A stretch of DNA of 64,000 nt from Hymenobacter puniceus (GCF_014333525.1 NZ_JACSCX010000003.1:310001-374000); one strand, 5' to 3'; counted from the stretch's first letter, positions 21,755 to 34,941 are shown. Numbers and translations: made by a program. The notes: generated from the letters alone by a model not told the origin.

Positions 21755-23332
21755 CTAGCCAGGCTGCCTCTCAAACGGGTTGAGAGGTATCACCAGTAGC
21801 ACTTTTTCGCGCTCTATCAATACCTGGCCGGGCAAGGCGCCTTTGGGCTTGCGCACAAACTTTTTGGGCGTCACGGTCACCGGGCACAGCGAGTCGTTTT
21901 GGCGGCGCGAGTACCACGCAGCCAGCTGGGCGGCGCGCTCTACCACGGGCTCGGGTACGGTTTGGCCTGCCCGGTGCCGAACCACCACGTGCGAGCCGCT
22001 TACATCCTTGGCATGCAGCCAGAGGTCGTCTTTGTGGGCGTAGCGTTGCGTGAGCAGGTCGTTGTTCTGGGCGTTGCGGCCCACCAGAATGGTAAAGCCG
22101 GAATCTTCGAATACTTTGAATGGTAGCTCGGTGGCTGCTTTAGCCTTGGTTTCAGGCTCTAGCTGGTGCTGTTTGCGCCAGGCACGCAAAGCCTTCAGGT
22201 CAGGCGGAAGCAGGGGCAGCTCCTCTAAGCGCTCCAGGCACCAGAAGGCTTCGGCTTCGCGCCGCTCGGCTCGCTCCAAAAGCTGGCGCGTTTCCAGCTG
22301 CTGGTTTTTGGCTTTGCGGTAGAGGTTCTGGGCCGTGCGCTGGGGCGTTTCGGTGGGCTTGAGCTTGATGGTGCGCAGCTGGTTGTCTTGGTAGAAATCC
22401 ACAACATCCACGCTGCTGGCGCCAGCCGGAATCTGGCTGAGGTGCGCCATGATGAGGTCGGCAGTCTGGCGGTAGCCAACGGTGTGCTCCAAGGCATAAA
22501 GTCGGCGGCGAGCCATGCTGGCACTGGTAGTAGCTTCCTCGGCGCGGCGCTCCAGCGTTTGGCGCAGCTGCCGCAATTCCAGCTCGTGGGCGCGCCGGCT
22601 GAGCGCCAGCGGCACGAAGGCACGTAAGGCAGCAACAGGGTCGGAAGCTGATATTTCCCGCTCCACCTCACCAATCAGCAGCAAGCTCAGGCGGGTACGG
22701 CCTTCCAGAGTAGTTAGGTAGAAGGCGGCTGGGTTCTCAAGTTGCGCCAGCACCTGCTGCACCAGCTGCTCCTGCTGAGCTATCGGTGCTTGGTCGTAGC
22801 CGCTGGCACGCAGGTAGCGCGCGGGCAGGTCGGCGAGGGCAGGGTAGCGCTTGAGCGGATGTGGGGCCGAGGCCGCAGGAGCAGTAGAATACGGGGCGGC
22901 AAATACGGGCTGCAGGTCAGCGTCGGTGGTATACCGCTGGTGAAACAGTTCGGCCGGGCCTTCTGGTCGGAGACGGAAAACGGCGTTGGGGCGGGAGCTG
23001 TAGAGCTTCAGCAGCAGCGTGGCGCCACTGGCAAAGCGCAGCTGCAATACCCGGTCGTGGGGCGCGGCTGTCACGTCTAGCAGCTGCTGGCCCAGCAAAT
23101 CGGGTAGCAGATCCACGGAATTGGCGCGGGCCCGGTGGAAGGTTTCGGGCAGCGCCAGCGCCGTGAAGGTGGCCGACAGTTGCGCCTTGAGCCAGAACTC
23201 TGCCGTGCCGTTGGTCAAGCCCAGCACCAGCTCATCTTTTTCCTGCGAGAAGCACGCCACTACTTGGTAACCGGCCAGCTGCTGGGTGAGGGCGGGGGCC
23301 AGCTGGCGCAGAAAGTAGTAGTTGGTGTGCAT
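21755..23332 (-). CDS. rqcH: RqcH/NFACT family ribosome quality control protein
   Basis: The 525-residue protein is the RqcH/Rqc2 homologue. It binds stalled 50S-peptidyl-tRNA complexes and directs C-terminal alanine tailing. The N-terminal NFACT-N lobe (MHTNYYFLRQLAPALTQQLA) holds HDRVL, the family Asp-Arg motif, near residue 92. A long coiled coil at about 250-380 follows. The C-terminal NFACT-R domain has ILVGRNAQNNDLLTQRYAHKDDLWLHAK (seen as GRNAQNND and DLWLHAKDVSGSHVVVR) and then TPKKFVRKPKGALPGQV. It stands alone on the minus strand beside a tRNA gene. Confidence 0.9.
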   Translation of the reverse strand: MHTNYYFLRQLAPALTQQLAGYQVVACFSQEKDELVLGLTNGTAEFWLKAQLSATFTALALPETFHRARANSVDLLPDLLGQQLLDVTAAPHDRVLQLRFASGATLLLKLYSSRPNAVFRLRPEGPAELFHQRYTTDADLQPVFAAPYSTAPAASAPHPLKRYPALADLPARYLRASGYDQAPIAQQEQLVQQVLAQLENPAAFYLTTLEGRTRLSLLLIGEVEREISASDPVAALRAFVPLALSRRAHELELRQLRQTLERRAEEATTSASMARRRLYALEHTVGYRQTADLIMAHLSQIPAGASSVDVVDFYQDNQLRTIKLKPTETPQRTAQNLYRKAKNQQLETRQLLERAERREAEAFWCLERLEELPLLPPDLKALRAWRKQHQLEPETKAKAATELPFKVFEDSGFTILVGRNAQNNDLLTQRYAHKDDLWLHAKDVSGSHVVVRHRAGQTVPEPVVERAAQLAAWYSRRQNDSLCPVTVTPKKFVRKPKGALPGQVLIEREKVLLVIPLNPFERQPG

Positions 23333-23492
23333 GGATTATGGAGAAGAACCGAGTATGTGGAGCGCAAGCCTATTTACAGGAAAGATCCTGGCGAAGATAG
23401 AAACGGAACTGCCGCCACTACACCCATGCAACTTCTGGCTGGGCTACAGACTCTTCCAGACAACAGTAAATTCACCCACTCAAACATCCTGT

Positions 23493-23969
23493 ATGAAACA
23501 GTCTCTACTCTTTGCCGCACTGGTGGTGAGTCTCGGCGCCTGCCAGAAGTCGGAAAACGACGAGCAGGTGACACCGGCCGCCATCGAATCGAAATTCAGC
23601 CAGGATTTCACGCTTGGCTATCGGCAACAGGCTTTGCTGCCGGCAGCAAATCAGCCGGAACTGACGGTAGAGCTAACCGATTTGCAATACTCTATCTGCC
23701 CTAAAAATGCCCGGTGTTTCGGCGCCAACTTTGTGTTTCCTATTCTGGCCATAACCGACGCGCAGGGAAGTACCCAACAGATAAAAATGCCGGCAAATCA
23801 CACAACTGGCTTGCGCTACGGACCTTTCGTTGACACGACCAGCATACGGGCCAATGGCCGCCGCTACCTGCTGCAGTACACGGAGTGGAGCGTGAAAGCT
23901 GACTGTGACCAGCCGGAGAAAAAAGACCTGTCCGTTGCGCTGCGCATCAGCAAGCCCGTTGGAGAGTAA
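23493..23969 (+). CDS. Lipoprotein of unknown function, 158 aa
   Basis: The protein begins MKQSLLFAALVVSLGACQKS, a lipoprotein signal with the lipobox LGAC. The rest is a soluble beta-rich domain with two cysteines in SICPKNARCFG and one near the end (KADCDQPEKK). I do not recognise a family. The ATG at 23493 is chosen because it starts the signal peptide; the frame runs open back to 23322 into the neighbouring rqcH start. It is convergent to the next gene with a 6-nt gap between stops. Confidence 0.8.
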   Translation: MKQSLLFAALVVSLGACQKSENDEQVTPAAIESKFSQDFTLGYRQQALLPAANQPELTVELTDLQYSICPKNARCFGANFVFPILAITDAQGSTQQIKMPANHTTGLRYGPFVDTTSIRANGRRYLLQYTEWSVKADCDQPEKKDLSVALRISKPVGE

Positions 23970-23975
23970 ACCGAA

Positions 23976-24746
23976 CTATTCCACCTCCAGCCGTAGGCCG
24001 TCGTAGGCCAGCCGGATGAAATCGGGCAGGGTGGCTTCCACTTCGCGGTGGCGGCCCAGTAGATGGCTGATGTGCGTGAGGTAGGCGCGGCGCGGTGCCA
24101 GCTCTTCCAGCAGCGCCACGGCTTCCGGCAACGAAAAGTGCGAAATGTGCTTTTCCTGCCGCAGCGCGTTCAGCACAATCACGTCGGAGCCGCGCATCAA
24201 GTCCAGCGCCGCCGATGACAGATGGTTGGCATCCGTGACGTAGGTGAAATTTCCTACGCGGAAGCCCAGCACCGGCAGCTTGTAGTGCATGGCCCGGATA
24301 GGCTGGAATGCCACGCCCTCCACGTCGAACACCGCTGTATCGCTGAGGATGGGAATGGTTTGCACCTGCGGCACACCGGGGTACTTATGCTCGGAAAAAA
24401 TATAGGCGTACTCGCGCCGCAGCTGGTCCAGCACGCGGGGCTCGGCGTACACCGGCATGTCCTGCTGCTGCTTGAAATTATAGGCCCGGATGTCGTCCAT
24501 GCCGGCCGTATGGTCTTTGTGCTCGTGCGTGAACACCAGTGCATCAAGGTGGTCGACGTGCTCACGCAGCACCTGCTGGCGGAAGTCGGGGCCGGAGTCG
24601 ATGATGAAACTCTTGCCCTGCACCTGCAGGTGTACCGATACCCGGAGCCGCTTGTCGCGGTAGTCGAGGGAGCGGCAGACGTCGCAGTGGCACCCAATCA
24701 CGGGCACGCCCTGCGACGTGCCCGTGCCAAGGAAGGTAACGTTCAT
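23976..24746 (-). CDS. PhnP-like MBL-fold metallo-hydrolase
   Basis: The 256-residue protein is a metallo-beta-lactamase-fold hydrolase close to PhnP/RNase Z-like cyclic phosphodiesterases. It has FLGTGTSQGVPVIGCHCDVC with two Cys in the PhnP-type N-terminal site. The metal motif FTHEHKDHTAG (His-x-His-x-Asp-His), the Asp in YVTDANHL and the late LTHISHLLG complete the site. Substrate is not known. Repetitive AT-rich sequence separates it from the response regulator downstream of the kinase. Confidence 0.9.
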   Translation of the reverse strand: MNVTFLGTGTSQGVPVIGCHCDVCRSLDYRDKRLRVSVHLQVQGKSFIIDSGPDFRQQVLREHVDHLDALVFTHEHKDHTAGMDDIRAYNFKQQQDMPVYAEPRVLDQLRREYAYIFSEHKYPGVPQVQTIPILSDTAVFDVEGVAFQPIRAMHYKLPVLGFRVGNFTYVTDANHLSSAALDLMRGSDVIVLNALRQEKHISHFSLPEAVALLEELAPRRAYLTHISHLLGRHREVEATLPDFIRLAYDGLRLEVE

Positions 24747-24840
24747 TGATGTGCTGATTTTTTAATATGCTGATGTGCTGATGAATTTGATCCAGTGAGC
24801 TTCTTCAATCAGCGCATCAGCAAATTATTTCATCATCACA

Positions 24841-25218
24841 TTAGCCTACATACTGCTTTACCACGCGCACCAACGCGTCAAAGTCGAGGGGCTTCGGCAG
24901 GTAATCAGTGACACCGGCTTCGCGGAACTGCTCCATTGAGTAGTTGTTGGCGTTGCCGGTGATGGCAATAATCGGGATTTTAGAGATGCGCGCGTCCTGA
25001 TGGGCCCGGATTTCGCGGGTGCATTCCATGCCATCTTTTACTGGAATATTGATGTCCATCAGCACGCAGTCAATGGGTTGGCTTTCCACTTGCTTGATAA
25101 CCTCACCACCATTTTTGGCCGACACGATGCGGTATTGCTGAAGTTCGAGGATTTTTTTGGTCAGGTTCAGGATAACGGAGCTGTCTTCCGCAATCAGTAT
25201 TGTTTTCGTGTCGCTCAT
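24841..25218 (-). CDS. Single-domain response regulator
   Basis: The 125-residue protein is a CheY-like receiver only. It has AEDSSV (acid pair) near residue 11, the phosphorylation site in VLMDINIPVKDGME, the conserved Thr in AITGNANN and the Lys in YLPKPLD. It has no output domain. It lies 68 nt downstream of the Hpt-encoding frame of the hybrid kinase on the same strand, so it is the probable final phosphoacceptor. The ATG at 25218 removes 11 unlikely upstream residues. Confidence 0.93.
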   Translation of the reverse strand: MSDTKTILIAEDSSVILNLTKKILELQQYRIVSAKNGGEVIKQVESQPIDCVLMDINIPVKDGMECTREIRAHQDARISKIPIIAITGNANNYSMEQFREAGVTDYLPKPLDFDALVRVVKQYVG

Positions 25219-25501
25219 GGGAGGAAGAAGAAAGGAGAGGTGGTAGGGCAAAGAGGATGGCCAGGCGTTGCGCAGGCAAAAGCAACTTACTCTGCGCTGG
25301 TTAGCGCGAGATACTGTGCTTTAAATTGAACGAAATAACGCAACAAATTCTGGAAATCCTTCTCTATATTTTGAGTGGGGTTCAGTTTTAGCTCATGCTC
25401 CAAGTGTTTGGCACATTCGGCGAGGGCAGTAAGCCCTAATGTGAATCCAGTGCCCTTTAGCTGGTGCAAATGTGGTAAAATCCCGGCGTACTGCCCGCTA
25501 C

Positions 25502-29374
<3,873 letters not shown>

Positions 29375-29511
29375 GAGGGAAGGCAGGAACTTCGGCGGCA
29401 ACGAGAAACTACCGCCGGGGCCAGGTTTAACCGTTAAATTTGACGAAAATATCCCAAACCCCTGCGCTTTTTGCCCGCAGCCTTTACCGGCCGGGTTTTG
29501 CGCTTTGCTCT

Positions 29512-30654
29512 ATGGCTGCACCGCGCCTGATTTTCACCGTCACGACTGATTTGAACTACGACCAGCGGATGCAGCGTATCTGTGGCTCGCTGGCGCAGGC
29601 CGGCTACGAGGTGTTGCTGGTAGGGCGGGAGTGGAGCACTTCGCGGCCCCTGACGCCGCAGCCCTACCAGCAGCACCGGCTGCGCTGCTGCTACCAGCGC
29701 GGCAAGCTGTTTTACTTAGAGTTCAACCTGCGGCTGTTCTGGTATCTGCTAAGCCAGCGCGCCGCCGCCTGGTGCGCCATCGACCTGGATACGGCGCTGC
29801 CCGTGTGGCTGCGGGCGCGCCTGGTGGGGCAGCCGCTGGTATATGATGCCCACGAATTATTCACGGAAGTGCCCGAAGTGGTGGCGCGTCCTAGCGTGCA
29901 ACGGTTGTGGCGCGCCGTAGAGCGTTTTGTGGTGCCGCGTGCGGCGTTGGCCTACACCGTGGGGCCGGCGCTGGCGCGGCTGTTTGAGAGCCGCTACGGC
30001 CGCCCGTTCGAGGTGATTCGCAACATCAGCCGGCTGGAAACTACGCCGCTGCCGCCCGCGCCGGTTGCGGCGCCCGAGGGGGGCTACATTCTCTACCAAG
30101 GGGCCCTCAATGCCGGGCGCGGACTGGAGCAGCTGCTGGCGGCTATGCCGAGCGTGGCGGGCCGTTTGGTGATTTGTGGCGAAGGCGACCTGTCAGCAGC
30201 GTTGCGGGCGCAGGCTGCGGCGTTGGGTGTCACACAAAGCGGGCAGGTGGAGTTTCGGGGCTTCGTGCTGCCCGATGAGCTGCGGGAAATCACGCGTCAC
30301 GCTACAGTTGGCCTCAACCTGCTTGAAAACCGGGGCCTGAGCTATTACTATTCGCTGGCCAATAAGTTCTTCGATTACCTGCACGCCGGCATTCCGCAGG
30401 TGGTAACCGACTTCCCCGAATACCGCGCCCTCAATGACCAATACGACGTGGCTGAGCTGGTACCTGATCTGCAGCCTGCCACCTTGGCCGCGGCCCTCAA
30501 CCGTTTGCTGCCGGGCGGTGAGGCCATCCGCTACCAGCAGTTGGCCGAAAATTGCCGGCTGGCCCGCCCGCAGCTTAGCTGGCAGCGCGAAGAAACCCGG
30601 CTGCTGGCGCTGTATGCCGCGCTGGTTGGCCCCCCACACCCTGTTTCCGCATGA
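29512..30654 (+). CDS. Glycosyltransferase family 4-like
   Basis: The 380-residue protein has two Rossmann-like domains of a GT-B glycosyltransferase. The N-terminal part has TDLNYDQRMQRICGSLAQAG and VYDAHELFTEVPEVVARPS. The C-terminal nucleotide-sugar site has YILYQGALNAGRGLEQLL, LVICGEGDL, and GLSYYYSLANKFFDYLHAG with the acidic and Lys residues of the family. The acceptor is unknown; envelope polysaccharide is a reasonable guess. The ATG at 29512 is chosen. Its stop overlaps the miaA start by four bases (ATGA), showing tight co-translation. Confidence 0.88.
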   Translation: MAAPRLIFTVTTDLNYDQRMQRICGSLAQAGYEVLLVGREWSTSRPLTPQPYQQHRLRCCYQRGKLFYLEFNLRLFWYLLSQRAAAWCAIDLDTALPVWLRARLVGQPLVYDAHELFTEVPEVVARPSVQRLWRAVERFVVPRAALAYTVGPALARLFESRYGRPFEVIRNISRLETTPLPPAPVAAPEGGYILYQGALNAGRGLEQLLAAMPSVAGRLVICGEGDLSAALRAQAAALGVTQSGQVEFRGFVLPDELREITRHATVGLNLLENRGLSYYYSLANKFFDYLHAGIPQVVTDFPEYRALNDQYDVAELVPDLQPATLAAALNRLLPGGEAIRYQQLAENCRLARPQLSWQREETRLLALYAALVGPPHPVSA

Positions 30655-31571
30655 GCGTACTTCTTACTCTGATAGCCACCGTGGAGGAGCAGCTGGCGGC
30701 CACACCCGGGCCCACGCTGGTAGTGGTAGCCGGCCCCACCGCCGTCGGCAAAACGGCCCTCAGCGTGCAGCTGGCCCAGCATTTCCAGACCGAAATCGTA
30801 TCGGCCGACTCGCGGCAGTTTTTCCGGGAGATGAGCATCGGTACGGCCAAGCCCACACCTGCCGAAATGCAGGGCGTACCGCACCATTTCATTGATTCGC
30901 ACAGCATCACGGAGGAGTACAGTGCCGGCCGTTTCGAAGTGGAGGGGTTGCAGGTGCTGGCGGAGCTATTCCGGCGGCATCAGGTAGTGGTGCTTACCGG
31001 TGGCTCGGGGCTCTACCTGCAGGCTCTTACTGATGGGCTCGACGAGCTGCCAACTTCCAATCCGGACTTGCGCGCTCAACTGCAGCAGGAACTGGCTACC
31101 ACTGGCCTCGCTCCGTTGGTAGAAGAGCTGGCCCGTCTCGACCCTGTGGCTTACGCCCGCATCGATAAGCAAAACCACCAGCGGGTGCTGCGGGCCGTGG
31201 AAGTGTGCCGCGCTACCGGCCAGCCATTCAGCAGCTTCCAAACCGGCCGCACGGCTGCCAGTCGGCCGTTTCACATTCTCAAAACGGCCCTTACCCGCGA
31301 GCGGGAAATGCTGTATGCGCGTATCAACCAGCGCGTAGATGACATGCTGGCGGCCGGCCTGCTAACGGAGGTAGAGAGCTTGCTGCCCTTCCGCCACCAC
31401 AACGCGCTGCAAACCGTGGGCTATCAGGAAATATTCGGCTACCTCGATGGTCTCTACGACTGGGAAGAGGCCATACGCCTGCTCAAGCGCAACACCCGCC
31501 ACTATGCCAAGCGCCAGCTCACCTGGCTCCGCCGCGACGCGGAATATCAGTGGGTGGAACTGGGAGAGTAA
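30651..31571 (+). CDS. miaA: tRNA dimethylallyltransferase MiaA
   Basis: MiaA adds a dimethylallyl group to A37 of tRNAs reading UNN codons. The 306-residue protein has the P-loop AGPTAVGKTALS near residue 30, SADSRQFFREMSIGTAKP, the catalytic region TGGSGLYLQALTDGL and the C-terminal tRNA-binding segment LLKRNTRHYAKRQLTWLR. It overlaps the glycosyltransferase by 4 nt and is followed by a palindromic element before convergent pfkA. Confidence 0.96.
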   Translation: MSVLLTLIATVEEQLAATPGPTLVVVAGPTAVGKTALSVQLAQHFQTEIVSADSRQFFREMSIGTAKPTPAEMQGVPHHFIDSHSITEEYSAGRFEVEGLQVLAELFRRHQVVVLTGGSGLYLQALTDGLDELPTSNPDLRAQLQQELATTGLAPLVEELARLDPVAYARIDKQNHQRVLRAVEVCRATGQPFSSFQTGRTAASRPFHILKTALTREREMLYARINQRVDDMLAAGLLTEVESLLPFRHHNALQTVGYQEIFGYLDGLYDWEEAIRLLKRNTRHYAKRQLTWLRRDAEYQWVELGE

Positions 31572-31578
31572 ACGGCCT

Positions 31579-31742
31579 TCATTATGAAGAGGCACGACGA
31601 CGCAGTTCCTTTGCAAAGGTGAGCGTCAATTAAGCAGTAAGCCCTCCGGCAGTAGGTTATTAACCTATTGTCAGAGGGCTTTTTGCTTAGGGTCGCTTAG
31701 CGTACTGAGAGGAAGGATTGCTTCTCTCTGCTCGCAATGACA
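31579..31742. repeat. Inverted-repeat element, family C, copy 1
   Basis: About 164 bp between the stops of miaA and pfkA. The ends are inverted versions of TGTCATTGCGAGnAG...ACGCAATCCTT (left end diverged here). The centre is a ~20-bp hairpin reading AAGCCCTCCGGCAGTAGGTT with a TTATTAACC loop region. Two more copies occur at 33401-33593 and 50445-50612, each also between convergent genes. No ORF is present. Confidence 0.8.
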
Positions 31743-31743
31743 G

Positions 31744-32715
31744 CTACACGCTCAGAATCTCCACCATCCGCATGAAGCTCTGGTTGATGAGCTTCTTTTT
31801 ATTGATGGTGTCGGTGAAGGGCGTGTACACCAGCTTGCGGTCCACGATGCCGGCCATGACGTTGCGCATGCCGTTGAGCAGGCCCTCAACAGCTGCAATA
31901 CCAATCTGGGAAGCCAGCATACGGTCGGCGGCGGAGGGGGCGCCGCCCCGCTGGATGTGCCCAATAATGGTTACGCGGGTGTCGAGCTCCGGAATGGCTT
32001 CTTTCACGCGCTGCGCCACCGTGTGGGCGCTGCCTTCTTCTTCGCCTTCGGCCACCACCACAATGAACGAGGTTTTGGAACGCCGCCAGCTGCTTTGCAA
32101 CGAGTCAATGACGGCTTCGGTGCTCATCTGGGTTTCCGGAATCATCACAATTTCGGCGCCGCCGCCGATGGCGCACGGAATAGCAATGTAGCCGGAGTCG
32201 CGGCCCATCACTTCCACAAAAAAACAACGGTCGTGCGAGTCGGCGGTGTCCCGAATCTTGTCGATGGCTTCCAGGGCCGTGTTCACGGCAGTATCGTAGC
32301 CGATGGTGTAGTCGGTGCCGAACAGGTCGTTGTCGATGGTGCCGGGGGCGCCCACAGTCGGGATGCCGAACTCCTGCTCGAACAGCGTGGCGCCCGTGAA
32401 GGTACCGTTGCCGCCAATGGCCACCAGGCCTTCAATGCCATGGTTGACCAACTGATCAAAAGCCTGTTGGCGGCCTTCTTTAGTCATGAACTTCTGGCTG
32501 CGGGCCGACTTAAGGATGGTGCCGCCTTTCTGGATGGTATTGGCTACTGAGGCCGAGTCGAGGCGTACAAATTCGCCCTTGATCATGCCGCTGTAGCCAC
32601 GCATAATACCATATACCTCAATGCCGTGGTAAACGGCCGTGCGCACCACGGCCCGAATGCAGGCATTCATGCCCGGTGCGTCGCCGCCGCTGGTGAAAAC
32701 TGCAATACGCTTCAT
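31744..32715 (-). CDS. pfkA: 6-phosphofructokinase
   Basis: The 323-residue enzyme phosphorylates fructose 6-phosphate in glycolysis. It has FTSGGDAPGMN, PGTIDNDLFGTDYTIG with the catalytic Asp, and MGRDSGYIA and IIGHIQRGGAPSA, as in ATP-dependent PfkA. The Mg-ATP loop that usually reads GGDGS is GGNGT here (about residue 102), an Asp to Asn and a Ser to Thr change. The ATG at 32715 is chosen as the start of MKRIAVFTSGGD. It is monocistronic between a repeat element and a divergent TerB gene. Confidence 0.95.
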   Translation of the reverse strand: MKRIAVFTSGGDAPGMNACIRAVVRTAVYHGIEVYGIMRGYSGMIKGEFVRLDSASVANTIQKGGTILKSARSQKFMTKEGRQQAFDQLVNHGIEGLVAIGGNGTFTGATLFEQEFGIPTVGAPGTIDNDLFGTDYTIGYDTAVNTALEAIDKIRDTADSHDRCFFVEVMGRDSGYIAIPCAIGGGAEIVMIPETQMSTEAVIDSLQSSWRRSKTSFIVVVAEGEEEGSAHTVAQRVKEAIPELDTRVTIIGHIQRGGAPSAADRMLASQIGIAAVEGLLNGMRNVMAGIVDRKLVYTPFTDTINKKKLINQSFMRMVEILSV

Positions 32716-32972
32716 CGTCCTACTGATCAAAAATGTCCGTTCTGCCTTGCCCGGGAGGGCGGAACGGGCAAAGGTGGCAAATCAATAGCGAAATGCCACT
32801 CTGATTTAGCAAGGGCAGGCAAATTTAGTGCAGCCGGGCTGGCTGTTTTTTTTCGCTCTGCGTATGCCCACAAGTTGGAAACCTGTGTTGAGCCTAGTAA
32901 CTTCCACACGCCGCCCCGGCCGGGCGGCTTTGCCTTTTTGTATCCGTCTGCCCTCCCTAAGCCGCCCCACCT

Positions 32973-33398
32973 ATGTTTGGTTTTTTTGAAAACGAGCAAA
33001 CCCGGAAAGTCAAAAGCCATATCCAGAACCTGGCGGCACTGGCAAAGGCGGATGGCCACATCGATGAGCGGGAGATGAGCTTTATTGTGGCCGTAGGCAA
33101 GAAAAATGGCATCCGGGCCGATGAAATCCGGACGCTGGTAGCTAACAGTGCCAACAGCCGCATGGTAGTGCCCGACAACGATTCGGAGCGCTTCGACCAG
33201 ATTTTTGATATGGTGGACATGATGCTGGCCGATGGCATCGTGGACGACAACGAAATGGACTTCTGCACCATCATGGCCGAAAAACTCGGCTTTCGCAAAG
33301 AAACGGTGGGGCTGCTGATCAAGCAGATTTCGCAGGGCGTGAAAGACGGCATGGACCGGGATAGTATTAAATCTGGTACCCAGGCGTTGTTGAATTAA
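32973..33398 (+). CDS. TerB-family protein
   Basis: The 141-residue helical protein fits the TerB-like fold. It has AALAKADGHIDEREMSFI and a second acidic repeat ADGIVDDNEMDFCTIMAEKLG, the pair of DG-x-I-D motifs that bind metal in this family. Family members occur in tellurite and envelope stress systems, but here there are no other ter genes, so only a general stress or membrane-associated role can be proposed. A C-family palindrome follows two nt after the stop. Confidence 0.85.
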   Translation: MFGFFENEQTRKVKSHIQNLAALAKADGHIDEREMSFIVAVGKKNGIRADEIRTLVANSANSRMVVPDNDSERFDQIFDMVDMMLADGIVDDNEMDFCTIMAEKLGFRKETVGLLIKQISQGVKDGMDRDSIKSGTQALLN

Positions 33399-33400
33399 CT

Positions 33401-33593
33401 GTCATTGCGAGGAGGCACGACGAAGCAATCTGTCCTCTCCCTGAAACCAACGACCCTAAGTGGAAAGCCCTCCGGCAGTAGATTACTAACCTACTGCCGG
33501 AGGGCTTGTCGCATAATTAAGGCCCACATCTTTTAGAAGAAGGATTAGCTGCGCTGTCCTTTGGGTGCCACGGCCTCCGGCCTCGCAATAGCA
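33401..33593. repeat. Inverted-repeat element, family C, copy 2
   Basis: The left end GTCATTGCGAGGAGGCACGA matches copy 3 almost exactly. The central hairpin AAGCCCTCCGGCAGTAGATT with its complement is at about 33467-33507. The right end is diverged with an insertion but retains CTCGCAAT. It lies between convergent terB and aminotransferase genes. Confidence 0.8.
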
Positions 33594-33594
33594 G

Positions 33595-34782
33595 TCAGGC
33601 CTGATCAATAGCCCGGAGCAGGGCGGCGCAGGCTTCGTCGATTTGCGCGTCGGTGATGATGAGTGGTGGGGCCAGGCGCAGGGAATTGTCGCAGAACAGA
33701 AACCAGTCGGTGAGGATGCTTTCGTGCTCCAGGGCGTGGTCGATGATGGGCTTGAGAACTTCAAACGAATCGAATTCTACGGCCATCAGCAGGCCGCAGC
33801 CGCGCACTGCCCGAATGGCCGGGTGCACCAGCTGCCGCCGGAAACGAGCCGCTTTTTTCGCCACGCCGGCCAGCATATTCTCTTCCTGAATGGCCTGCAG
33901 CGTCGCCAACGAGGCCGCGCACGACACCGGATGCCCACCGAACGTGGTGCAATGGCCCAGAATTGGGTTGGTCTTGAAGCCCGCCATGATTTCCTGCGAC
34001 GAAATGAACGCCCCAATAGGCATGCCGCCGCCCATGCCTTTGGCGCATACCAGAATATCGGGCGTGATGCCGAACTGCTCGAAGGCCCAGAGCGTACCGG
34101 TGCGCCCAAAGCCACACTGAATTTCGTCGAGAATCAGCAGGGCGCCCACCTCGGTGCAGCGCTGGCGCAAAGCAGACAGGTAGCCGGGCTCCGGCACGCG
34201 CACGCCGGCCTCGCCCTGTACCGTTTCCACAATGACGGCGGCCGTGTGCTCGGTTATCAGGGCCAGGTCTTCTAAGTGGTTGTAGCGGAAGTGCTGCACA
34301 TCAGGCAGCAGCGGGCGGTAGGAGTTCTTGAAGCCCTCGGAGCCGGTGATGCTGAGCGCGCCGTGCGTGGAGCCATGGTAGGCGTTCAGGCAGCTAATGA
34401 AGCCGGTGCGGCCGGTGTGGCGCTTGGCCAGCTTCAGGGCGCCCTCAATGGCCTCGGTGCCGGAGTTGGTGAAATATACCGCGTCGAGGTGAGCGGGCAG
34501 GGTGGCGTGCAGGGCCTCAGCGAGCAGGGCGGGTGGTGCCTGCACCAGTTCGCCGTACACCATCAGGTGCAAGTACTTGTCGAGCTGGTTTTTGATGGCC
34601 TCGATGACGCGTGGGTGGCGGTGGCCGACGTTGCTCACGCCGATGCCGGAAATCAGGTCGAGGTAGCGGCGGCCGTCGGGGCCGTACATATACACGCCCT
34701 CGGCCCGCTCAATTTCCAGCAGCAGCGGAAAATCGGAAGTTTGGGCCTGGTGGCGCAGAAAAAGCTGGCGGGTGGTAAGCAT
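33595..34782 (-). CDS. Class III (acetylornithine/ornithine-type) aminotransferase
   Basis: The 395-residue PLP enzyme is of the class III family. It has YFTNSGTEAIEGALKLAKR, NAYHGSTHGALS, IVETVQGEAG, ILDEIQCGFGRTG and the PLP lysine in LVCAKGMGGGMPIGA. The substrate cannot be assigned: acetylornithine, ornithine and other omega-amino donors all fit. No arginine-pathway neighbours are present. The ATG at 34782 is chosen and a CAAAGGTA (-7 TACCTTTG on the minus strand) is only a few bases upstream, implying an almost leaderless mRNA. Confidence 0.9.
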   Translation of the reverse strand: MLTTRQLFLRHQAQTSDFPLLLEIERAEGVYMYGPDGRRYLDLISGIGVSNVGHRHPRVIEAIKNQLDKYLHLMVYGELVQAPPALLAEALHATLPAHLDAVYFTNSGTEAIEGALKLAKRHTGRTGFISCLNAYHGSTHGALSITGSEGFKNSYRPLLPDVQHFRYNHLEDLALITEHTAAVIVETVQGEAGVRVPEPGYLSALRQRCTEVGALLILDEIQCGFGRTGTLWAFEQFGITPDILVCAKGMGGGMPIGAFISSQEIMAGFKTNPILGHCTTFGGHPVSCAASLATLQAIQEENMLAGVAKKAARFRRQLVHPAIRAVRGCGLLMAVEFDSFEVLKPIIDHALEHESILTDWFLFCDNSLRLAPPLIITDAQIDEACAALLRAIDQA

Positions 34783-34786
34783 ACGG

Positions 34787-34794
34787 CAAAGGTA
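34787..34794 (-). promoter_or_regulatory. -7 element of the aminotransferase promoter
   Basis: The minus strand reads TACCTTTG, an exact TAnnTTTG match, ending five bases before the ATG. It indicates a very short 5' leader. Confidence 0.5.
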
Positions 34795-34797
34795 AAG

Positions 34798-34909
34798 TAG
34801 AACGGCGTGGCACTCCGTTTCGGCACACCGCACTGCGCCAAGGTATTTAGGAGGGTACCGCGCACAGTCATTGCCGCTGCGCGGCAGAACGGAGTGCCAC
34901 GCCGTTCTA
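34798..34909. repeat. Palindromic element, family P4 (112 bp)
   Basis: TAGAACGGCGTGGCACTCCG at the left end is repeated inverted at the right end with a near-perfect ~22-bp match, and the middle is unrelated. It lies between the aminotransferase start and the Spy-like gene, both on the minus strand. Confidence 0.75.
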
Positions 34910-34914
34910 CAACA

Positions 34915-34940
34915 AAAAAGGCTGCCGAAGCAGCCTTTTT
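34915..34940 (-). terminator. Intrinsic terminator of the sigma-factor cluster
   Basis: AAAAAGGCTGC pairs with GCAGCCTTTTT around a UUCG-type (CGAA on the plus strand) tetraloop. On the minus strand it ends in Us just after the stop of the Spy-like gene. Confidence 0.85.
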
Positions 34941-34941
34941 A

